A DNA stretch of 26,608 nt from an uncultured Lachnospiraceae bacterium (GTDB lineage: Bacteria > Bacillota > Clostridia > Lachnospirales > Lachnospiraceae), in contig CAJTUC010000045.1 of the NCBI GenBank assembly GCA_910579395.1, forward strand, positions 1-26,608, written 5' to 3'. Shown here in pieces: positions 16,056 through 23,412 of the stretch. A program made the position numbers and the translations under genes. The stretch's first letter is position 1, and the number at the start of each line of letters is the position of its first letter. Under the pieces are notes generated by a model, which did not search any database, was not told the DNA's origin, and saw nothing but the letters and a program-made list of their open reading frames with translations.

Positions 16056-16853
16056 TTAACTTATTGCCGCCGTCAGTTCCTTAAGATTCAGCACTTTCGT
16101 CCGGATTCCGATCGACTGTGCAATCTGCGCAGACAGCGGCGGTTTCACATGGGCTTCTTTCAGGATATCCGGCCGGTAAAGAATTTCTTTCGTATTGCCA
16201 TCGGCAATGATATTCTTATGTGCCATAACAATGATTCTGTCAAAATTCTCCGCAACATACTCCATATCATGAGATATGGTCAGAACGGCTTTCCCTTTGC
16301 TTTGAAGAAAGTCCATAACGGTCTTGAGCTGTGCGCACCCCCACAGGTCCTGTCCTGCCGTTGGCTCATCCAGAATCACATAATCCGGGCTTACCGCTAC
16401 CACGACCGCAATCGTTAAAAATTTCCGGATGGGCAGGGGAATGTCAAAGGGATGCATTTCCAGATAAGGACGTATTCCGGTCACATCGATTGCTTCCTCT
16501 CTGCGCCTTTTAATCTCCTCCTCCGATAATTTCCAGTAACGGAGCACATAATCAATCTCTTTTGTCACATCGTCATTGAAAATCTGGTCATTGGGATTCT
16601 GGAATACATAACCCACATGGGGCGCGATCTGCGCAGTCGTCTTATTTTTTGTATTAATGCCGTCAACGGTAACGGTTCCTTTCGTGGGCTTATAAATATT
16701 GTTCATGATCTTTACTGTCGTAGACTTTCCCGCGCCATTCTGCCCTATGATCGCCACCCGTTCCCCTTTTTCAATTGTCATGGATACATTTTCCACTGCC
16801 GTTACCTGACTGTTCGGATAGGAGAAAGTAACATTCTTCACTTCAATTGCCAT
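16056..16853 (-). CDS. ECF transporter ATPase with degenerate signature motif
   Basis: A 265-residue ABC ATPase of the energy-coupling factor type. Walker A GQNGAGKST (37-45), Q-loop Gln85 in VFQNPNDQIF, Walker B VILDEPTAGQD with Glu163 and switch His195 are intact. The ABC signature is not: the LSGGQ position reads IPLPI (138-142) in PFDIPLPIRKFLTIA. In an ATPase heterodimer this would cripple the site formed with the Walker A of the partner ATPase, while the other site stays canonical. The start codon is one base after the partner's stop, so the genes are co-translated. Such degenerate partners are known in asymmetric ABC transporters; for the ECF class I would treat it as notable. Confidence 0.92.
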   Translation of the reverse strand: MAIEVKNVTFSYPNSQVTAVENVSMTIEKGERVAIIGQNGAGKSTTVKIMNNIYKPTKGTVTVDGINTKNKTTAQIAPHVGYVFQNPNDQIFNDDVTKEIDYVLRYWKLSEEEIKRRREEAIDVTGIRPYLEMHPFDIPLPIRKFLTIAVVVAVSPDYVILDEPTAGQDLWGCAQLKTVMDFLQSKGKAVLTISHDMEYVAENFDRIIVMAHKNIIADGNTKEILYRPDILKEAHVKPPLSAQIAQSIGIRTKVLNLKELTAAIS

Positions 16854-16854
16854 C

Positions 16855-17709
16855 TTATTTCCCCTCCTTTTTCTCTTTTAACATCCTGATCGTTTCTTCC
16901 GTCGTAATCGGCATACTGCGAAAGGGCTTTCCTGCCTTTTCCATCTCCACTGCAAGGCTTACCACCTGTGGAATCCGCACGCCCTTTTCCCGCAGTACCG
17001 GGTCGGCAAATACATCTTCCGCAGAGCCCTGTGCAATGATGCTTCCATCCGCAGTAGCAATGATCTCGTCACAGTATTCTGCAAGCAGGTCAACTTTGTG
17101 CTCTGCAATGATGACCGTCTTTCCCTGCTTCTTTAACAGGTCAATGATTTCGAAAACATCATTGCTCGCTTCGGGATCGAGCTGGCTTGTCGGTTCGTCA
17201 ATTACGATGATGTCAGAATTCAGTGCTAATATGGATGCAAATGCCACTCTTTGACACTGTCCGCCCGACAAAGCCAGCGGATTTTTCTGTAAGAGGGTAT
17301 CTACATGGACCATCTTCGCAATCTCCACAATCCTCGTTATCATCTCCTCCGCTTCTACGCCGAGATTTTCCATTCCCATTCCGATTTCTTCAAACACCGT
17401 CTCCTTGATTCCACTGACCTGCGCAAAAGGATCCTGAAATACATATCCGATCTGAACACTCAATTCTTCCTCTTCCCACTCCAGCAGGTCCTTTCCATTG
17501 ATCAGCACGGTTCCTTTCAGTATCCCGCCGTAAAAGTTAGGACACAGTCCACGCATCAGATTGCAGAAAGTAGTTTTTCCTCCCGCATTCGGTCCGATCA
17601 CGCCATAACATTTTCCGGTTTCCAATTGACAGTTCAAATGTCGGACCGCTGCTTTCCTGGTCAGCGGATAAGCATACGATACATCTTGAAACTCAATACA
17701 TACACCCAT
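16855..17709 (-). CDS. ECF transporter ATPase (canonical)
   Basis: A 284-residue EcfA-type ABC ATPase. It has Walker A GPNAGGKTT (39-47), VFQDPFAQVSG with the Q-loop, an intact signature LALSGGQCQRVAFA (LSGGQ 147-151), Walker B IIVIDEPTSQLDPE with Glu172, and the switch His in IIAEHKVD. ATG at 17709 is chosen because AGGAGG lies 9 nt upstream; an in-frame upstream ATG at 17757 would run into the EcfT coding end without its own ribosome binding site. It pairs with the adjacent ATPase and with EcfT to drive the S component. Confidence 0.93.
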   Translation of the reverse strand: MGVCIEFQDVSYAYPLTRKAAVRHLNCQLETGKCYGVIGPNAGGKTTFCNLMRGLCPNFYGGILKGTVLINGKDLLEWEEEELSVQIGYVFQDPFAQVSGIKETVFEEIGMGMENLGVEAEEMITRIVEIAKMVHVDTLLQKNPLALSGGQCQRVAFASILALNSDIIVIDEPTSQLDPEASNDVFEIIDLLKKQGKTVIIAEHKVDLLAEYCDEIIATADGSIIAQGSAEDVFADPVLREKGVRIPQVVSLAVEMEKAGKPFRSMPITTEETIRMLKEKKEGK

Positions 17710-17722
17710 AATCCTTGTCCTC

Positions 17723-18520
17723 CTATAAGTATATTCTGCCCGCAATGCTTCCGGCAACGCATATGATCAACGCCAGTACGGCAATCAGTTTTTCCACCGG
17801 TTTCGCAGGCGCTACCTTACGAAGTGCGGTATGCTTTCCGTTAGCAGCAAAGGCCCGGGCATCCATCGCCAGTGTCCTGTCTTCCACGCCTGTCATGGAA
17901 CTGATGATCACCGGAAAAAGCACCGGAAGAATAGACTTTATTTTCACGATCAGACTGCCTTCCGTTTCGATTCCTCTTGCCCGCTGGCTCTCCCTGACGC
18001 TGTTTAATTTCTCCTTGATGGACGCAATACCGGAAAATGTGGACAGCACCATGAAAGTTGCGGAAGGGGACATCCCAATCTGTTCAAAGCTGTAGCACAA
18101 ATCCCTCATCTCGGTGGTCAGGAAAAAGGTCATGAAGATTCCCAGGAACCCTTCAATCATAAAAATCAAATCGAGACAGCTTATGACAGCTGCTTTCGGA
18201 ACTGCCTTTCCAAACAGATAGAACGCCACAGGTCCGGGGTCGCCCATATGCACATACAGCCTTACAGCGACCGTAAACAGGCATCCGACCACGAACATGA
18301 CGCCCAGCGTAATGAAGTAGGTTTTCTTCGCCGGCGTAAAAATCGCAATGATGCCGGCAAGAATAAAGATTGCCAGACCTGCCTGCCATTTAAAAACAAT
18401 CAACGACATAAAGCCAAAAGAGAGACAGAATACAAGCTTGGCTATCGGATGGAAATCACACCACCAGTTCCCCTTTTTCTGATAATGCCTGAAGCTTTCA
18501 ATAAATTCCCGATCTGTCAT
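17723..18520 (-). CDS. ECF transporter transmembrane component EcfT
   Basis: A 265-residue membrane protein with five or six helices and the coupling helices of the EcfT family: the Ala-Arg-Gly motif in RESQRARGIETEG (ARG at 181-183) and the related DARAFAAN (220-227). These contact the grooves of the two ATPases. ATG at 18520 is chosen because GGGAGG lies 6 nt before it; a start at 18562 would overlap the S-component gene and lacks such a site. The gene lies between the S component and the ATPases, as in dedicated (group I) ECF modules. Confidence 0.92.
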   Translation of the reverse strand: MTDREFIESFRHYQKKGNWWCDFHPIAKLVFCLSFGFMSLIVFKWQAGLAIFILAGIIAIFTPAKKTYFITLGVMFVVGCLFTVAVRLYVHMGDPGPVAFYLFGKAVPKAAVISCLDLIFMIEGFLGIFMTFFLTTEMRDLCYSFEQIGMSPSATFMVLSTFSGIASIKEKLNSVRESQRARGIETEGSLIVKIKSILPVLFPVIISSMTGVEDRTLAMDARAFAANGKHTALRKVAPAKPVEKLIAVLALIICVAGSIAGRIYL

Positions 18521-18536
18521 GATAATCCTCCCTTCC

Positions 18537-19178
18537 TCAGAATTCAATTTCTGATTCATCATACTGTTTGCTGGTTACATACTTTCCATAGGGCAGTTTG
18601 ATCAGGAAGCGGTCCGGCAGCGACCTGATGATCAGATATACAAGAATCAAACAGGCCGCTTTATCGATACAGTCAAATAGAAGCTGCCCGACAGCCATCG
18701 CAAAGTACTTGGGCACACCTGCATTAAACAGCGGGATACCTACAAACACGCTCGCCATATTGCCCCAGAAATCTCCGCCCATTGCCAGAAAAATAATGCT
18801 CCCGCTGAGCCATCCGCCGATAAAACCATAAATCGGGGTGCACAGAACAGCCTTCCAGAGACGGATAAATATCTTTTTCCTTGACAAGTATCCTGAAACA
18901 ATCCCAAACGCCACGTTCAGAGGCAGCATGACAATCATAACGGGATTCTTAATGACATTCACCAGGTTCGATAAAATCCCAACCACCGCTCCCGGTCCCG
19001 GACCACAGACAGCGCCCACCAGAATCGTTCCGATGGAATCTCCGAGAATGACCATCGTCGTAGAATACAGAACGTTATAAGCCAGCATATTGATTGCAAC
19101 CGCCAAAGGAATCAGCAGCTTTGTCATATTGTCCATCTTTTTCTTTTTTTTCTTTTTATCGTTCATTTTGATAACCAT
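18537..19178 (-). CDS. ECF transporter S component, probably nucleoside-specific
   Basis: A 213-residue membrane protein with about six helices. Helix 1 (LLIPLAVAINMLAYNVL) carries the small-residue pattern that S components use to dock on EcfT, and a Lys-rich N-terminus (seven Lys in a row after MNDK) precedes it. The family alone does not give the substrate; the neighbouring nucleoside hydrolases and ribokinase point to a ribonucleoside or ribose-containing compound. The start is uncertain: AAAGGAG is only 1 nt from the ATG at 19178 and 13 nt from the in-frame ATG at 19166. A pair of hairpins lies just upstream. Confidence 0.85.
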   Translation of the reverse strand: MVIKMNDKKKKKKKMDNMTKLLIPLAVAINMLAYNVLYSTTMVILGDSIGTILVGAVCGPGPGAVVGILSNLVNVIKNPVMIVMLPLNVAFGIVSGYLSRKKIFIRLWKAVLCTPIYGFIGGWLSGSIIFLAMGGDFWGNMASVFVGIPLFNAGVPKYFAMAVGQLLFDCIDKAACLILVYLIIRSLPDRFLIKLPYGKYVTSKQYDESEIEF

Positions 19179-19195
19179 GCTCCTTTCTCAGCGCT

Positions 19196-19249
19196 CGAGT
19201 TTGGGTCGTCAGACACAAACTCGTGGTTGAAAATTTCTAATTTTCAACC
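19196..19249 (-). other. Tandem hairpins between the second nucleoside hydrolase and ECF S genes
   Basis: Two stem-loops fill the operon's largest internal gap: GGTTGAAAAT (19225-19234) with ATTTTCAACC (19240-19249), 10 bp and a 5-nt loop; and CGAGTTTG (19196-19203) with CAAACTCG (19216-19223), 8 bp and a 12-nt loop. On the minus strand neither is followed by a T-run, so they are unlikely to be strong terminators. Possible roles are mRNA stability or differential expression of the transporter genes. Confidence 0.55.
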
Positions 19250-19266
19250 TTTTTCCCTCCTGAGGC

Positions 19267-20190
19267 TCAGTCGATTGCTTCATAAGATGCCAGTGTCTCC
19301 TTTAACAGACCGATATATGCCTCTTTATCAAGGTCCATCGCTACTTTCGTATCCTTTGCATATCCAAGCGGCGTATACATTGTCAGGGGCACTACCCGTC
19401 CCCTGCAGATATCGCTCTTTGTTTCAATAAAAATGTTGTGTCTTTCAAATGTCATGTTTTCCGGCATGGCAAGCCCCATAACCGCCAGCGCCGGTCCATA
19501 ATAAATCGGTTCGTCCGGCTTATGCGACATCCCGCTCATGGCAAACGCCGTCGTATACGGACCGTTTGCTCCATCTACGATTCTGCCTATTTCGGCATTG
19601 GTAAAGGCTGACTTAAGTTCCGCGTTATAGCCGTACATCTCCATCTTGATTCCGCTCTGGAATACCGCTCTTGCCGCTTCAGGATCCGTTGCCATATTCA
19701 CCTCCACTACAGCAGAGACATCGCCGTAATCATAGCTTCCTCCCACAAAAGCTATCTTTTTGATCATCTGGCAGACTTCCGGATATTTAAAAATTGTGAC
19801 CGCCAGATTCGTCATCGGTCCAAAACACAATAGGACAAGCTCTCCCTGTGCCGCTTTTGCCTCCTCATAGATTCTATCCCATGCCGGCAGTTCCTCATAT
19901 GCTCTGCCCGGCGAAGGGAGTTTAAGGCCACATTTCCCATCCGGCAGAAATTTCTTCTGCGGCGGTTTACGCTTTGATAAAACTGTCCGGCGGCTTCCCG
20001 CCGATATGGTACAATCAAGCCCCGCCATGGCGGCAAAACTGGCCGCATTATCAAATGAGTGTTCCGGGTTATCATTCTTCCCGGCACATACCGTCACTGC
20101 CTTGACATCCAAAAAATGTTTTGCTAAAATCATCCCCCACAGACTATCCATCTGCCCGTCCGTATCAATTAACACTGGTATTTTACTCAT
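19267..20190 (-). CDS. Nucleoside hydrolase-like protein, active site degenerate
   Basis: A 307-residue member of the inosine/uridine-preferring nucleoside hydrolase family by overall alignment to its neighbour (for example CFGPMTNLAVTIFKYPEVC, then IAFVGGSYDYGD and VNMATDPEAARAV). The metal/substrate motif DxDPGxDDA reads DTDGQMDSL (9-17), losing the last Asp. The catalytic HDA motif near residue 230 reads YYG. It may bind nucleosides without hydrolysing them, act on an altered substrate, or be a regulatory partner. The start at 20190 has AAAGGAG 9 nt upstream; the ATG overlaps the end of the preceding gene by 8 bp. Confidence 0.85.
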   Translation of the reverse strand: MSKIPVLIDTDGQMDSLWGMILAKHFLDVKAVTVCAGKNDNPEHSFDNAASFAAMAGLDCTISAGSRRTVLSKRKPPQKKFLPDGKCGLKLPSPGRAYEELPAWDRIYEEAKAAQGELVLLCFGPMTNLAVTIFKYPEVCQMIKKIAFVGGSYDYGDVSAVVEVNMATDPEAARAVFQSGIKMEMYGYNAELKSAFTNAEIGRIVDGANGPYTTAFAMSGMSHKPDEPIYYGPALAVMGLAMPENMTFERHNIFIETKSDICRGRVVPLTMYTPLGYAKDTKVAMDLDKEAYIGLLKETLASYEAID

Positions 20191-21136
20191 TGCTGCGTTC
20201 TCCTTTCTCATAGCCTGCACATGCCTCTAACAAAAGGTTCACGAACCGTTCTCTGTCAGATGCGAGTCCTACCAGGGCATTTGTCTCCTGCCCCTCTACC
20301 CCGTAATAATCTCCCACCGTACTTCCCATCGTAAACTCTCCGTTTAAATCAATTCGTACATTCATCTCCTTCATAGTGAACAAAGAGGAATCGATGAGAT
20401 ATGCTATGGTACAGGCATCATGGATTGGCACGCCGCACCAGCCGACCATCTCGAACCCGCGCCCGAAATAATCTGTCAGATCTGCCACCAGCGTTCCCAC
20501 ACGCCCGGCATTTCGGAATTTCTCTTTTTCATCAAATCCGATCGTCGTAAAATTCGTAACATCCAATCCCATCATTACGATCGGTATTCCCGACGTATAC
20601 ACAATGTCAGCGGCATAAGGATCGACCATGATGTTGAATTCCGAAGCCCCTCTGCCGCTGCATCCGCTGACGACAGAACCACCCATCAGGACAATCTTAT
20701 CAATTTTGGGTATGAGCTGCGGATAACACAAAATAAGCGTAGCGATGTTCGTCAGCGGTCCCGTCGGAACAAGTACCACAGGCTCGGTGCTTTCCGCAAG
20801 CTTTTTGGCCAGAAAGACAACGGCACTTTCCTCCTGAAGGGGTGCTTTCGGCTCAGGAAGCTTTGGTCCGTCCAGACCGCTCTCTCCATGAGCAATCCCT
20901 GCCGTGTAAACCGGCGTCAGAAGCGGCGCATTCCGCCCTTTGGCTATCGGTATATCCCTGCGCCCTAAGAATTCGCATATTCCCTGTGCATTCTTAGTCG
21001 TTTTCTCAATTGTCTGGTTCCCGCAGGCTGTCGTAATACCAAGCACATTCAGCTTTTCACTGGACAAAGCCAGAATAATCGCTATGGCATCATCATGTCC
21101 GGGATCGCAGTCCATCAGTATCGGTATTTTATTCAT
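20183..21136 (-). CDS. Nucleoside hydrolase (inosine/uridine-preferring family)
   Basis: A 317-residue ribonucleoside N-ribohydrolase that cleaves the N-glycosidic bond to free base plus ribose. Key residues are intact: the Ca-binding motif DCDPGHDDA (9-17), His83 in IAHGESGLDGP, Asn168 in SEFNIMVDP and the catalytic His239-Asp240 in VPIHDACTIAYLID. The start at 21136 has GGAGGG 5 nt before it. It is the second gene of the eight-gene operon and the only one of the two hydrolases expected to be active by residue inspection. Base preference (purine or pyrimidine) cannot be told. Confidence 0.94.
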   Translation of the reverse strand: MNKIPILMDCDPGHDDAIAIILALSSEKLNVLGITTACGNQTIEKTTKNAQGICEFLGRRDIPIAKGRNAPLLTPVYTAGIAHGESGLDGPKLPEPKAPLQEESAVVFLAKKLAESTEPVVLVPTGPLTNIATLILCYPQLIPKIDKIVLMGGSVVSGCSGRGASEFNIMVDPYAADIVYTSGIPIVMMGLDVTNFTTIGFDEKEKFRNAGRVGTLVADLTDYFGRGFEMVGWCGVPIHDACTIAYLIDSSLFTMKEMNVRIDLNGEFTMGSTVGDYYGVEGQETNALVGLASDRERFVNLLLEACAGYEKGERSNE

Positions 21137-21150
21137 AGGTTCCCTCCTTC

Positions 21151-21900
21151 TCATTTATAGTTTTCTTCCGCAAAACCTTTAAAATAGTATCTCCACCTTC
21201 CGTTGCTGTGAATGCCGTAATTAATCGCCTCAGCCGGACAGTAATTGAGACATGCCATACACAGGTAGCACTCCTGTTTCACCCATACCGGTTTTCCGTC
21301 CTGCATCATAATCGCTCCGGCAGGACACTTCTTCTCACATAAACCGCATCCGGTACAGGCGTCTGAAACATGGTATGGTTTCGTTGTTCTCAACCCGGCA
21401 TTAAACACCGGAGATTTCAAGTAGGTATTCTCCCTCGCATCTTCGCCTCTTTTCACATCGAATACTTCTTCTTTATGTCTGATCCGCGAAATTACTTCGT
21501 CAAGCCTTCCCTCCGCTTTCTTAAGTTTTTCCATAGCGCTTTCTTTCGTATCGATTATGTGGTCGGTGATCGGGTAATTATCCGGCATGACGATTCCGAA
21601 TCCACCCTTGAGCGGCACCACATCCGAAAATTGTTCCAGCGCCATGCCTGCCATATTGCTGAAAGTTGCAATGGCAAAGGTATAGGCATCCGTCCGCGGA
21701 ATTGCTTTGGCAAACTGCAGCATCACCTCCGGTGCCGCCCATGCGTAAACAGGAAATACGAATCCCAAATATTCTTCATCGGACAAGTCGTAGTCTCCTG
21801 CGTATTTTCCGATGATATTCACAGCCTCATCTTCCAGTTCCTTCGCCGCTGTCTGTGCAACAGCCGCAGAATTTCCTGTCCCTGAAAAATAGAAAATCAT
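21151..21900 (-). CDS. EFR1 family flavodoxin-like / ferredoxin protein
   Basis: A 249-residue cytoplasmic electron-transfer protein of the EFR1 family. An N-terminal flavodoxin-like domain (FYFSGTGNSAAVAQ binds the FMN phosphate) is followed by a bacterial ferredoxin domain with two [4Fe-4S] motifs: Cys182-185-188-192 (CTGCGLCEKKCPAGAI) and Cys211-214-217-221 (CYLCMACLNYCPAEAI). The reaction partner is unknown. It is the first gene of the nucleoside operon, 14 nt ahead of the hydrolase, and is divergent from the MarR gene. A GAGGGGGTGA site precedes the ATG at 21900. Why an electron carrier sits at the head of a nucleoside operon is unclear. Confidence 0.93.
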   Translation of the reverse strand: MIFYFSGTGNSAAVAQTAAKELEDEAVNIIGKYAGDYDLSDEEYLGFVFPVYAWAAPEVMLQFAKAIPRTDAYTFAIATFSNMAGMALEQFSDVVPLKGGFGIVMPDNYPITDHIIDTKESAMEKLKKAEGRLDEVISRIRHKEEVFDVKRGEDARENTYLKSPVFNAGLRTTKPYHVSDACTGCGLCEKKCPAGAIMMQDGKPVWVKQECYLCMACLNYCPAEAINYGIHSNGRWRYYFKGFAEENYK

Positions 21901-21920
21901 TGATTCACCCCCTCTCAAAT

Positions 21921-21937
21921 ACTTTAGTACCTAAAGT
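21921..21937. promoter_or_regulatory. MarR-type operator copy 1
   Basis: ACTTTAG-TAC-CTAAAGT is a 17-bp dyad with perfect 7-bp arms. It overlaps a possible minus-strand -10 (TATACT, 21940-21935) and lies 20 nt before the EFR1 start, where bound protein would block the operon. The half sites are identical to those of copy 2. Confidence 0.8.
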
Positions 21938-21954
21938 ATATATTTAAAAAATAT

Positions 21955-22000
21955 TGCATTATTCCAAATGTTACTTTAAAATATATTTGGAAGTAATGCA
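21955..22000. promoter_or_regulatory. Central dyad between the two operators
   Basis: TGCATTA-TTCCAAAT (21955-21969) and ATTTGGAA-G-TAATGCA (21985-22000) are inverted complements with one bulged G and a 15-nt centre. The sequence differs from the ACTTTAG dyads, so it may be a site for a second regulator. Its right arm contains the likely -35 (TTGGAA, 21987-21992) of the MarR gene. Confidence 0.6.
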
Positions 22001-22014
22001 GATTGGTATACAAT
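21987..22014 (+). promoter_or_regulatory. Promoter of the MarR-type regulator gene
   Basis: TTGGAA (21987-21992), 16 nt and TACAAT (22009-22014) form a reasonable sigma-A promoter. Operator copy 2 begins inside the -10 and covers the start site, so autorepression is likely. Confidence 0.5.
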
Positions 22015-22037
22015 TACTTTAGCTTCTAAAGTAATTG
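22011..22037. promoter_or_regulatory. MarR-type operator copy 2
   Basis: CAATTACTTTAG-CTT-CTAAAGTAATTG is a dyad with perfect 12-bp arms around the same 17-bp core (22016-22032) as copy 1. It overlaps the -10 of the MarR promoter. Its centre is 95 bp from that of copy 1, close to nine helical turns. Confidence 0.85.
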
Positions 22038-22107
22038 TATCACTTTTGCATGAATTGTCAAATGCTTTTTCTACTTTTTCAGCAAATTATACAAAAAGGA
22101 GTCCCAC

Positions 22108-22566
22108 ATGAAAAACGAAGACCTTACAAAAGAAGTCATTGTTGCAACCCGCAACGCAACTATTGCCTACCATAATTACATGTATACCGACCGGGAATAT
22201 GTAAAAGGACATAAATTATATTTGCGGGAAATACATTTTCTGCTTTGCATCGGAACCCAAAAAAACCTTACCATGAGCGAAATCGCCAGCAAAATGAATG
22301 TCACGCAGGGTGCTGCCACGCAGATTGCCGGAAGACTGATCAAAAAGGGGCTCATACGCAAAGACAAGCATCCGGAAGATAAACGTTATACCGTAATCTC
22401 ACTGACGGTCGAAGGCGTAAAAGCCTATGAAGAATATCTGGAATACGACAATCTGCGCAATAAGGAGCTCTCTGCCTGTCTGAACAGCAATTTTACCGAA
22501 GAGAATATCCTGACGATTCTTAAATATGAAAAAATGATTCAGGATATCTGCCAGAAGCTTAGCTGA
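22108..22566 (+). CDS. MarR family transcriptional regulator
   Basis: A 152-residue winged-helix regulator. The N-terminal helices are followed by the helix-turn-helix (LTMSEIASKMNVTQGAATQI, about 54-73), the wing with KDKHPEDKRYTVISLT, and C-terminal dimerisation helices. The D-x-R motif of the MarR wing is present as EDKR. It is divergent from the eight-gene operon, and two identical 17-bp dyads lie in the shared intergenic region, so it very likely controls both itself and the operon. The effector is unknown; a nucleoside, base or ribose derivative is plausible from context. An AAAAAGGAG site lies 7 nt before the ATG. Confidence 0.93.
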   Translation: MKNEDLTKEVIVATRNATIAYHNYMYTDREYVKGHKLYLREIHFLLCIGTQKNLTMSEIASKMNVTQGAATQIAGRLIKKGLIRKDKHPEDKRYTVISLTVEGVKAYEEYLEYDNLRNKELSACLNSNFTEENILTILKYEKMIQDICQKLS

Positions 22567-22657
22567 GTGATATAATCCCCTTAGACAAATTTGAAAGATT
22601 AAATTCTGAAATGCAGCAAAAGGGTGTGTTCATGTTTTATAACTCTCAGGCTGTATT

Positions 22658-23293
22658 TTAATGTTCCAAACCAAATGCCTTTTCCGCAATGGCCAGTGTC
22701 TGCTCAATACTTCTGTCCTCATCTCTGCGTATTACATGAAATCCGGAATGCAGGAAGCGGTCATATCTTTCCTGTGAATTAATCCGCACCAGGCATTGTC
22801 GAAAGTTATTCAGCGCATACTCCGGATCAGGCTCTTCCATGATTAATTGATATAAGAACTGCTTCTCCCTGTCCGGCCTTTCAAAAAATCGCCGCACAGA
22901 TATTTGCGGATCAGCAAGCATAATCAAAACATGGCTATGATCAGTGATGGTTTCCAGTGTTTCAACTGAGATATTCGTATCAACAAAAATCAGCTTTTCC
23001 TGCGTGCTCAGGTCTTCCAATATTCTTAGTTCCAGTGTTTCGCATTCTTTGGCAACACCATCAACCCACGCTTCGTATTCCGCCGGAGTTCTTCTAATAA
23101 AGTCATGCCAGTCTTCCAAATCCCTGGTATATGTCAGGCAGGGAAACTCTTCTTTGCTCAATTGAGGCAAGAGCTTGTCGTGATAGTTCTCTTCACATAC
23201 AATACCGTCATATTTTCCTGCAAGCAGTTTCACCATCGTAGATTTTCCGGCATAAGCTGTTCCGTTTATAAAATAAATGTTATTGAACCACAT
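22658..23293 (-). CDS. P-loop kinase-like ATPase of unknown substrate
   Basis: A 211-residue soluble protein with a Walker A motif at the N-terminus (INGTAYAGKSTMVKLL; Gly11-Thr19). The remainder fits a small-molecule kinase or AAA_28-like fold: a hydrophobic Walker B-like strand LIFVDTNIS, a possible lid rich in Arg (RRFFERPDREKQFLYQLI) and a second Arg region (FHVIRRDEDRS). The substrate is not recognised. It is 119 nt after the small gene upstream on the same strand, with AGGAGGAG before the ATG. It is convergent with the MarR gene; no clear terminator is seen in the 91-nt gap. Confidence 0.8.
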   Translation of the reverse strand: MWFNNIYFINGTAYAGKSTMVKLLAGKYDGIVCEENYHDKLLPQLSKEEFPCLTYTRDLEDWHDFIRRTPAEYEAWVDGVAKECETLELRILEDLSTQEKLIFVDTNISVETLETITDHSHVLIMLADPQISVRRFFERPDREKQFLYQLIMEEPDPEYALNNFRQCLVRINSQERYDRFLHSGFHVIRRDEDRSIEQTLAIAEKAFGLEH

Positions 23294-23412
23294 GAGATAT
23301 CTCTCCTCCTGATAACCTGATGTATTGACATTTGTGGGATTTTTCGTCTTTACTTCCGATTTCTGCTACAGTTTGATGTTAAATGTTCCTGTTTATATGC
23401 CTTGCGACAATA

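Noticed and set aside
22567..22657. Terminator between the convergent MarR and P-loop kinase genes
   Set aside because: No stable GC-rich stem followed by T residues was found in this gap.
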